Positions 57,603 to 64,000 of a stretch of 64,000 nucleotides of DNA are shown here, piece by piece. The position numbers were made by a program, and so were the translations under genes. Within the stretch, counting starts at the first letter, position 1. The number at the start of each line of letters is the position of its first letter. Origin of the DNA: Celeribacter baekdonensis (GTDB lineage: Bacteria; Pseudomonadota; Alphaproteobacteria; Rhodobacterales; Rhodobacteraceae); contig NZ_CP028475.1 in the NCBI RefSeq assembly GCF_003047105.1, positions 2,790,001 through 2,854,000 of the forward strand, given 5' to 3'. The notes beneath the pieces are model-generated. The model did no database searches and had not been told where the DNA came from. It saw nothing but the letters and a program-made list of their open reading frames with translations.

Positions 57603-58339
57603 CTCATGCCTCCTGCTCTGCTAAGGTGGTGCTCCAAAGCCGCCAGTTCGGCGTGGGAATTCACGCCGGTGACCTCGGTCTCATCCGCCTCGACACAGGC
57701 CACAGAGTGACCATCGGCACGGGCAAGGGCGACAAGATCGGTGAGATAATATTCGCCTTTGCTGTTGTCATTTTTCACCGTGGCCAACAATGGCCAAAGG
57801 ATGTCAGAGCGCAGCGCGACAATGCCGGAATTGCAAAGCCTAATGGCACGTTCTTCGTCCGTCGCCTCAGCATGTTCAACAATCCGCTCCAACCCGCCTT
57901 TGGCATCGGTAACAAGGCGGCCATAGCTGCGCGTGTCGTTGGGGCGAAAGCCCAGCACCGCCATGGCATTGGTCGCATCGACCGCCGCACACAGCCGCCG
58001 CATTGTCGCTGTCGTGACCAATGGCACATCGCCATAGAGCACAAGCACCACGCCGTGAAACGCCTTAAGCGCAGGTTCTGCCATTTGCACCGCATGGGCC
58101 GTGCCAAGCTGCGGTTCTTGCAGCGCGGTCGTCTCATTGGGATAGGCCTGGGTGATCTGTTCCCGTCCCGCACCCACGATCAAAACCCGCTGGGATGCGC
58201 CGAGATTATCCAAACTGTCGAGCAAATGATCCAACATTGGCCGCCCCGCCAAAGGGTGCAGCACCTTATGCAGATCAGAGCCCATCCGCGTGCCTTTTCC
58301 AGCCGCAAGCACAACGGCGGCAATCGGTGTCTGGCTCAT
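57599..58339 (-). CDS. GlmU-type nucleotidyltransferase domain without acetyltransferase domain
   Basis: 246 residues. The GlmU N-terminal markers are clear: VVLAAGKGTRMGSDLHKVLH, QEPQLGTAHAVQMA, VLYGDVPLV, CNSGIVALR, NSKGEYYLTD and the terminal GVNSHAELA with the metal-binding Asn. Full GlmU continues for about 200 residues of left-handed beta-helix; this protein stops just there, leaving only sugar-1-phosphate uridylyltransferase activity. It is located between the aldehyde dehydrogenase and FAD oxidase, overlapping both by 4 bases. Alternative: a cytidylyltransferase for a small alcohol phosphate. Confidence 0.85.
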   Translation of the reverse strand: MSQTPIAAVVLAAGKGTRMGSDLHKVLHPLAGRPMLDHLLDSLDNLGASQRVLIVGAGREQITQAYPNETTALQEPQLGTAHAVQMAEPALKAFHGVVLVLYGDVPLVTTATMRRLCAAVDATNAMAVLGFRPNDTRSYGRLVTDAKGGLERIVEHAEATDEERAIRLCNSGIVALRSDILWPLLATVKNDNSKGEYYLTDLVALARADGHSVACVEADETEVTGVNSHAELAALEHHLSRAGGMR

Positions 58340-59828
58340 GACAGGTCTGCCGGGTCTAAATACCAACCCCAGGTTTGGCTGTGGTCATAGCGGGTGATTT
58401 GTTTGGTCTCGCGAAAGGCCATAAAGCCCGCCGTGCCCAATTCGCGCCCGATGCCGGAGGATTTGTAGCCACCCCATGGCACTTGCGTGAATGTGGGCTG
58501 CGAACAGTTGATCCAAATGACCCCCGCGCGCAGCTTGGCCGCGACCCGTTCACAGCGTTCCAGATCGTCGGACATCACCGCACCGGCTAGCCCGTAGACA
58601 CTGTCATTGGCCAGTGTGAGCGCATCTTCTTCGCTGTCAAACGGGTTTACACAGACGACGGGACCAAAAATTTCTTCGCGCCAAATCGCGGCCTCAAGGG
58701 GCACGTCGGCAAAGATCGTAGGCGCGATATAGTAGCCGATCTCAAAGCCGTCAGGACGCCCGCCCCCACTCACAAGCCGCGCCGCTGTGGCTTTGCCGGC
58801 GACAATGGCGGCCATGACTTTGTCATATTGAGATTTCGACACAATCGGTCCCAGTTTGACGCCCGGCGTGTCTCCAGCGCCAATCGTGATTGCCTCTGCC
58901 GCTTGTTTCAGCCGCGCGAGCAAAGCGGGATAGAGGCTGCGTTCGACCAAGACGCGGGAGGTGGCGGAACACACCTCGCCCTTGTTCCAGAAGATGCCGA
59001 ACATGATCCATTCGACCGCTTTGTCGATGTCGCTGTCGGCGAAAATGACAAAGGGTGATTTGCCACCAAGTTCCAAGGACACGGTGCGGATGCCCGCCGC
59101 CGCTGCCGTCATGATTTTACGCCCGGTTGCGGTTGATCCGGTAAAGGCGAGCTTGTCCACCAGTGGGTGATCAGACAGGGGCGCGCCCGCCTCCGGCCCG
59201 GTGCCGGTGATCAGGTTGAAGACGCCGGGGGCAGGTCGGCGGCATCAATGATTTCGGCCAAAAGCGCGCAGCTCAGCGAACAGAACTCGGACGGTTTGAG
59301 CACCACGGTGCACCCCGCCGCCAGTGCCGGAGCGACTTTCCAGACCGCCATCAGCATCGGGAAATTCCATGGCGTGATGGCGCCGACCACACCCAAAGGT
59401 TCGGTGGACACGGTGCTGGTGAATGCAGGATCTCCGACATCGACGGGGGTTGCTCCGTCGCGCTCATGCGCCTCGGCCAAATCAGCGTAATACTCAAACA
59501 CAAAGGCCGCATCGCCAATGTCCCATTCGGCCTCTGGGATCGGCTTGCCATTGTCGCGGGTCTCTACCGCTGCGATCTCCGGCAGTCGGGCTTTGATCCC
59601 CGCTGCAATACGCCGTAACGCTGCTGCGCGTGCGCTTGCGGGCAGTGTCGGCCACGGACCGTCGTCAAAGGCCCGACGCGCGGCGCGCACGGCCCGGTCC
59701 ACATCCGTAGCCCCGCCCGCAGCAATGCGGGCAAAGGCCGTTTCGGTGGCCGGGTTGATCGCTTCAAAGCTGCCGCTTGCTGCGGGGGCTACAAAAGCGC
59801 CGTCGATGTAAAGTTTGGTCGTCTGCAT
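58336..59828 (-). pseudogene. Aldehyde dehydrogenase, frameshifted at a homopolymer
   Basis: Two frames give one ALDH: 59828 to about 59230 (MQTTKLYIDGAFV... GVVGAITPWNFPML) and about 59230 to 58336 (FTGSTATGRKI, catalytic Glu in LELGGKSP, catalytic Cys in NKGEVCSAT). At a C5 run on the coding strand (59227-59231) one C is missing; with six the chain reads LPPGVFNLITGTGPEAG. The joined protein is about 497 residues, betaine-aldehyde-dehydrogenase-like. Either a recent mutation or a sequencing error in a homopolymer. Fits oxidation of an amine-derived aldehyde. Confidence 0.85.
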
Positions 59829-59844
59829 GATGTTTGCCCCCTGA

Positions 59845-61350
59845 TCAGGAAATTTTGCGCCCGCCCGCGTCCAAGAACCAGTCATCCGGGTAGGGATACC
59901 ACCAGTCTTGCCGCACCGGTTTGTGGTCCAAGATCACCATTTTCGAGCGGCGGAAGGTCTCAAGTCCCATTCGCCCCAACTCGCGCCCAATGCCGGAGTT
60001 TTTCCAGCCGCCGAAGGGCAGGGCATCATTGTCGATCATTGGGTTGTTGATCCAAACCATCCCAGCTTGAAGCCGCTCATGCGCCTCATGTGCCTCTTCG
60101 AGAGACGTGGTGAAAATCGACGCGCCAAGGCCGAATTCAGAGGCGTTGGCCCCTGCAATGGCCGCATCAAAATCCGGCACGCGCATGATCGCTGCAACAG
60201 GCCCGAAACATTCCTCATGCAGGATGTCCATCTCCGTGGTGCAATTGGTCAAAATCGTAGGCTCGTAAAACCATCCGGTGGTCTGGGACGGCGGCACGCG
60301 CCCGCCGCAGATCAGCGTGGCACCTTTGGCGCGCGCATCGGCCACAAGGCGTTCCACCTTATCGCGGGCGGCTTTGCTCACCAGCGGGCCGATTTCGGAT
60401 TTATCCAAACCATTGCCGATGCGAAGGCGTGCAGTCTCGGTCTTGAACGCCGCGACAAAGGCATCGTGCACCGCATCGACGACATAAAGCCGCTCGGTCG
60501 AGGTGCAAACCTGACCCGACATGTGGAAGGCCCCGGTCACGGCCCCGGCGGCGGCCACGTCGATTGGCGCATGGGCGGAGATGATCATCGGGTCGGAGCC
60601 GCCCGCCTCGATCACCGCCGGTTTGAGTTTCGATGCGGCGGCCATGGCCACGGCTTGACCTGCGGCAACCGAGCCAGTGAAGGCCACGGCATGGGTACGA
60701 GGGCTTGCGACCAGCGCCTTGCCGACCTCGGCCCCGCCGGGCAGACAGGCCACGAGGCCTTCGGGCAAACGACGGAACACTTTCATAAATTCCAGCGTCG
60801 AGAGCGTTGTCGCCTCGGCCGGTTTGATGACGCAACCGTTCCCCGCCGCCAAGGACGCAGCCACAGTCCAGCACATCAACAACACCGGAAAGTTAAAGGG
60901 CATGATGTGCACGGAAATGCCCAGCGGTTCGTATTTGGCGAATTGCAGCGAGCCGATTTGAGTGGTGCCTGCGACTTTGCCAGCCTCGTCACGCGCCATT
61001 TCGGCGTAATAGCGAAAGATCGGTGCGCAATTGGCCAGTTCGCCGATGGCTTCGGGATAGGGTTTGCCCATCTCGCGGCTCATCACGATGGCGCAATGGG
61101 TGAGGTCGGTGGTCTCAATGAAATTGGCGAGATCGTGCAGCATCTTGGCCCGGCTTTTGGCATCCGTTGCCTGCCATTTCGATTGCGCCGCTGCCACGGA
61201 CGTCAGGGCCGCGTCGATCTCTGACGCCGTCACTTCGGCGCGTTGGCCAACGGTGTCGAGCGTCGCCGGGTCGATCACATCCTGAGTGGCCCCCGTACTT
61301 TTGGGGAAGTCTGGCGACACAAAATAACAGGCGTTGAGAATGTCAGTCAT
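59845..61350 (-). CDS. NAD(P)-dependent aldehyde dehydrogenase (succinate-semialdehyde type)
   Basis: 501 residues. NAD-binding PFNFPVLLMCW and FTGSVAAGQAVA, catalytic Glu in VIEAGGSDP (about 262) and catalytic Cys in SGQVCTSTERLY (about 296) are intact. It oxidises a semialdehyde to the acid. 16 bp before the second ALDH and 10 bp after the kinase gene. Two ALDHs plus an amine oxidase suggest sequential aldehyde-forming steps or two substrates. Confidence 0.92.
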   Translation of the reverse strand: MTDILNACYFVSPDFPKSTGATQDVIDPATLDTVGQRAEVTASEIDAALTSVAAAQSKWQATDAKSRAKMLHDLANFIETTDLTHCAIVMSREMGKPYPEAIGELANCAPIFRYYAEMARDEAGKVAGTTQIGSLQFAKYEPLGISVHIMPFNFPVLLMCWTVAASLAAGNGCVIKPAEATTLSTLEFMKVFRRLPEGLVACLPGGAEVGKALVASPRTHAVAFTGSVAAGQAVAMAAASKLKPAVIEAGGSDPMIISAHAPIDVAAAGAVTGAFHMSGQVCTSTERLYVVDAVHDAFVAAFKTETARLRIGNGLDKSEIGPLVSKAARDKVERLVADARAKGATLICGGRVPPSQTTGWFYEPTILTNCTTEMDILHEECFGPVAAIMRVPDFDAAIAGANASEFGLGASIFTTSLEEAHEAHERLQAGMVWINNPMIDNDALPFGGWKNSGIGRELGRMGLETFRRSKMVILDHKPVRQDWWYPYPDDWFLDAGGRKIS

Positions 61351-61360
61351 AGCGGTATCC

Positions 61361-62389
61361 TTACGTATTCATCCGCGAAAGTGCGGGTCCAGCGTCGCGC
61401 CAGCCGGGCAACGTCTGGTCAATAAAGTCTGCGATCTCGTTGAGATTGGCGGCCTCCAAGGCGGCCTGCATCTGGCGCATCACGCGGGGCATGAAGGCCA
61501 GATAGCCGGGCTTGCCATCGCGTTTGCACAGGCGCAGAAATTGTCCGGCCAAGCGGGTGTGCCGCTGTGCGGCCAAAAGGTGATAGCGGTGCAGGATCTC
61601 ATCCTTGCTGCCGCAGTGCGCGGGGATGGCGGTGAGATACCGATCCAACATTGCCTGCTCCAGTCCGGGTGCCAAATCGCGGCGCGCATCTTGCAGCAGG
61701 GACATGAGGTCATACTCCCCCGCACCCCGCACGCCGTCTTGAAAATCAAGCAAGCCACAGCGCGCGACGCCTTGGCGATCGGCCAACAACATCAGGTTGT
61801 CGATGTGAAAATCACGTAGAACCAAGGCGTTCAACTGCCCGTCCAGTGGCGCAAAAGCCGTGTCCCAGAGCCGTGAGAACCGCGCATCGAACACGGACGC
61901 GTCCAAATCGGGGCGAAACGCCGGGACGAACCAATGGGAGAACCGCGACACTTCTTCGAGCAGAACCGCCCGATCATAGGCCGGAACGGTTACCTCAATT
62001 GCGGTCGGTTGGCTGTGCAGATGCACCAAAGCATCAATCGCCAACTCATAAAGCTCGGTTTCATCATGCCCGGAGGTGAGCAGATTGCCATAGGTCGCCG
62101 TGCCGAAGTCTTCGATCAAGGCAAGCCCCACCGCCGGGTCTGCCCCCACAACCCGTGGGGCGCTCAGGCCCAAACCTGCGAGGTGGCGCGCCAACCGCAA
62201 GAACGCGGCAAAGCCCACCGGGTCAGTGCGGTCATCCATCAACAACAGCTCCGCATCCGTCAGGCGGAAATACCGCCGCGCCGAGGCGTCGCCGGGCAGC
62301 GCCGACACCGTGGCGGCGGCCTGTCCATGACGCGCCAAAAACGAGGCGATGGGCGGATCAAGTTTGGTGGGGGCACAGAGCACGGTCAT
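61361..62389 (-). CDS. APH-fold kinase resembling AmgK (anomeric sugar kinase)
   Basis: 342 residues. The AmgK-like start LPGDASARRYFRL (about 28-40), GLSAPRVVGADPAVGLALIEDFG, the catalytic LVLRDFHIDNLMLL (HxDxxxxN-type) and GLLDFQDGVRGAGEYDLMSL (DFxD) are present. AmgK makes MurNAc/GlcNAc 1-phosphate and acts with the uridylyltransferase MurU in cell-wall recycling. Here the partner is a GlmU-type domain three genes on. The substrate could instead be a small alcohol (choline-, hydroxylysine-kinase relatives). ATGA overlap with the cupin gene. Confidence 0.82.
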   Translation of the reverse strand: MTVLCAPTKLDPPIASFLARHGQAAATVSALPGDASARRYFRLTDAELLLMDDRTDPVGFAAFLRLARHLAGLGLSAPRVVGADPAVGLALIEDFGTATYGNLLTSGHDETELYELAIDALVHLHSQPTAIEVTVPAYDRAVLLEEVSRFSHWFVPAFRPDLDASVFDARFSRLWDTAFAPLDGQLNALVLRDFHIDNLMLLADRQGVARCGLLDFQDGVRGAGEYDLMSLLQDARRDLAPGLEQAMLDRYLTAIPAHCGSKDEILHRYHLLAAQRHTRLAGQFLRLCKRDGKPGYLAFMPRVMRQMQAALEAANLNEIADFIDQTLPGWRDAGPALSRMNT

Positions 62390-62730
62390 CGGATCATATA
62401 GACCTTTTTGATGGTCTCATGGACGGTGCAGACGCCTTTCCAATCTTTCGGGAAAAACGCCGCCGTGTCAGGGGTGATTTCAATCACTTCACCGCTTTCA
62501 TGGACATAGGTGCAGCGTCCCTCAAGGAAGTGACAGAATTCGTCAGAGGTCACATGGCACTCCCATTTGCCGGGGGTGCAGATCCACACCCCGCATTCAG
62601 ACTGGCCCTCGGGTCCTTTGTGCATCACCACGCCGCTGACGTGGGACTCGCCCTCGATCATGGTGGGGATGATGCCCCAATCGACGGTCTCGGTGAGCGC
62701 AGTCGGGTTTTTCAAAACAGGTGTTGTCAT
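62386..62730 (-). CDS. Cupin domain protein (Cupin_3 type), second copy
   Basis: 114 residues. Single cupin barrel: ECGVWICTPGKWECHVTSDE, then FCHFLEGRCTY and ITPDTAAFFPKDW. It shares the (D/S)EFC(H/Y)F motif with its neighbour at 62743, with which it is clearly paralogous. Coupled by overlap to the kinase gene. Confidence 0.86.
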   Translation of the reverse strand: MTTPVLKNPTALTETVDWGIIPTMIEGESHVSGVVMHKGPEGQSECGVWICTPGKWECHVTSDEFCHFLEGRCTYVHESGEVIEITPDTAAFFPKDWKGVCTVHETIKKVYMIR

Positions 62731-62742
62731 CTCTCAAATCCC

Positions 62743-63102
62743 TTAGGTGAGCATGTAGCTGTTGCGGGTTGTTTCAAAAATCTCGGCCACGCCGGTCCAT
62801 CCGGCCTTAAACACCACAGCGGTGCCGGGGGTGATGTCGATCACCTCGCCTGCGTCACTGCGGTATTGGGCGCGCCCGGAGATAAAGTAACAAAACTCAT
62901 CGCGGGGCACGGAAAGCCGCCATGTACCGGGTGTACAGACCCAAATGCCGGTTTCGGGGCTATTGTTTGGCCCTTTGAACAGAAGCCGCCCGGTGGAATG
63001 TGACGCGCCTGCAAGGGCGTCGGGCTGTGCGCCCCAATCGGCGAGATCGTCAAACGTGGCGGCACCGTGAATATGCGGCGCGGAGGAGGAAAGGTTTGTC
63101 AT
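62743..63102 (-). CDS. Cupin domain protein (Cupin_3 type), first copy
   Basis: 119 residues. Cupin core TGIWVCTPGTWRLSVPRDEF, CYFISGRAQY, GTAVVFKAGWTGVAEIFE. The start at 63102 (overlapping the glycosyltransferase stop by 4 bases) replaces the longer frame to 63246. Paralogue of the next gene. Confidence 0.86.
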   Translation of the reverse strand: MTNLSSSAPHIHGAATFDDLADWGAQPDALAGASHSTGRLLFKGPNNSPETGIWVCTPGTWRLSVPRDEFCYFISGRAQYRSDAGEVIDITPGTAVVFKAGWTGVAEIFETTRNSYMLT

Positions 63103-64000
63103 GCGACCAACCCCGCCAAAAGTTTCGCCGCCTTCAAAGGCCCTTCGCAGGACTGCATATGTTTGGAAATGGCGACCAAGCGGTCGGCCATGTCTGCATC
63201 TGTCAGACAGGCTTCGATCTTGGCGATCATCTCTTCGTCGCTCCATTCATAGCGATCGGAACGGAAACCGTAGCCGGTTTCTTGCACGCGCATCGCGTTG
63301 TCATGGCCGTCCCAAACATAGGGCATGATGATCGCGGGTCTGCCAAAATACAGGCACTCGGTGAAGGAGTTGTTGCCACCATGGTGGATCACCGCATCGA
63401 CTTGCGGGATGACGGAGGGCTGTGGATACCAGCTTTCGATGATCACATTGGGCGGGATGTCGGAGTATTCGTCTTTGTAATCGCCGACATTGAACAGGGC
63501 ACGATAGCGGGTCTTGCCGATCAGCGTGATCAGCCGTTTCAACAGATCGGTGTCGCCAGAGCCCAGCGAGCCGAAGGAGACATAAAGCAGCGGACCGTCG
63601 TTGTTGGCGGCAAATGTTGGCACCTCATAGGGCGCATCTTCGCGCACGCAACCTTCGAGATACTGGAACCGCGCCGGGTCAAGCGGGGTCTCGCGCTTAT
63701 AGGTCAGCGGCTGCGGATAGAGCATCATGTTCATATAGGGGGAGGCTTCGAAAAACTCGCCGATCTTGTACGCGTCTTCGCCGCACTCCGCGAGGAAAGC
63801 GTTGAAATCGGCGTGGATCGGGGCAATGACCTCCTCGAACTTGGCGCGAAACGCCGCGTGGCCCTCGGTGTCGTTTTCCGACATGCCGGAGAGGTGCGGC
63901 GGGATGGCCGGGTCTTCGATCTCGTTTTCAGAGCAGGAAATGATCCGCACCCATGGCACGCCATATTGTTTGATCGCCGGGAACAGGATGACGTTATCGA
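63099..64000 (-). CDS. GT1/UGT-like glycosyltransferase (5' part outside window)
   Basis: C-terminal ~300 residues; coding continues past the edge (DNVILFPAIKQYGVPW then RIIS). The nucleotide-sugar-binding region is PLLYVSFGSLGSGD, then HHGGNNSFTECLYFGRPAII with DGHDNAMRVQETGYG, a PSPG-like motif of UDP-sugar glycosyltransferases (MGT type). The acceptor is unknown. It is the first visible gene of the coupled run, which also encodes a kinase and a uridylyltransferase able to supply UDP-sugar. Confidence 0.85.
   Translation of the reverse strand, partial: DNVILFPAIKQYGVPWVRIISCSENEIEDPAIPPHLSGMSENDTEGHAAFRAKFEEVIAPIHADFNAFLAECGEDAYKIGEFFEASPYMNMMLYPQPLTYKRETPLDPARFQYLEGCVREDAPYEVPTFAANNDGPLLYVSFGSLGSGDTDLLKRLITLIGKTRYRALFNVGDYKDEYSDIPPNVIIESWYPQPSVIPQVDAVIHHGGNNSFTECLYFGRPAIIMPYVWDGHDNAMRVQETGYGFRSDRYEWSDEEMIAKIEACLTDADMADRLVAISKHMQSCEGPLKAAKLLAGLVA

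Noticed and set aside
59908..61224. 438-residue plus-strand frame
   Set aside because: Antisense shadow of the intact aldehyde dehydrogenase.
1..64000. CRISPR arrays, insertion sequences, prophage genes, origins
   Set aside because: No regularly spaced repeats, transposase, integrase or phage structural genes were seen on either strand.

Overview
This window looks like chromosomal DNA of an alphaproteobacterium, most probably a marine Rhodobacterales (Roseobacter-group) species. The evidence is the moderately high GC, the succinylase lysine route (dapD, dapE), an IalB-like periplasmic protein, two TRAP-type uptake systems (DctPQM and TAXI), a Ser-Lys ReAV-type asparaginase, a DUF3394-tailed TRAP permease and the rsfS-rlmH-gpmI-envC-ctpA gene order. 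No phage, insertion sequence, CRISPR array or replication origin was seen.

Positions 1-43,700 are mostly core metabolism and housekeeping. In order they hold: the end of recQ; a hybrid sensor kinase; a protein phosphatase; serC-serA facing serB with a structured serC leader; a TSUP exporter; an asparaginase; an IalB-like protein; rlmN; two small RHH-like proteins; a LOG-family hydrolase; dapD; membrane proteins; a glutamate-receptor-like ligand-gated channel; a degenerate Hint protein; dapE with a GNAT and a DUF2064 gene; rnr; a lytic transglycosylase; rppH; the rsfS-rlmH-gpmI-envC-ctpA run; an MscS channel; leuC / frameshifted SASA esterase / leuD; a two-subunit CoA-transferase; a nuclease-like secreted protein; leuB; DUF2167; a zinc-ribbon protein; an EamA exporter; and tRNA-Pro(CGG). 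After the tRNA there is about 1.1 kb of more AT-rich sequence with no convincing gene.

Positions 44,786-54,034 form an uptake and catabolism block. A DctPQM TRAP transporter converges on a class III aminotransferase. That gene diverges from an RpiR-family regulator, which is followed by a TAXI-type binding protein, a fused TAXI-TRAP permease and a coupled UspA protein. The aminotransferase/rpiR intergenic region carries TTTCA/TGAAA-type repeats that are good operator candidates.

Positions 54,035-55,740 are a scar made of broken genes: an N-terminal piece of an FAH-family hydrolase, a flavin reductase with a one-base frameshift, an unidentified C-terminal fragment and a C-terminal piece of an M81 (MlrC) peptidase, preceded by a perfect 17-bp tandem duplication.

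Positions 55,814-64,000 hold the most interesting locus: nine tightly packed minus-strand genes, many with 4-base ATGA overlaps. In transcription order they are a GT1-like glycosyltransferase (cut by the window edge), two cupins, an AmgK-like kinase, two aldehyde dehydrogenases (one frameshifted at a C5 run), a stand-alone GlmU-type uridylyltransferase domain, an FAD amine oxidase and a third cupin. A sugar-activation set (kinase, nucleotidyltransferase, glycosyltransferase) is thus joined to an amine-to-aldehyde-to-acid oxidation set. I know of no characterised pathway with this gene set. The hypothesis offered is a pathway in which a small amine or alcohol is conjugated to a sugar and then oxidised.
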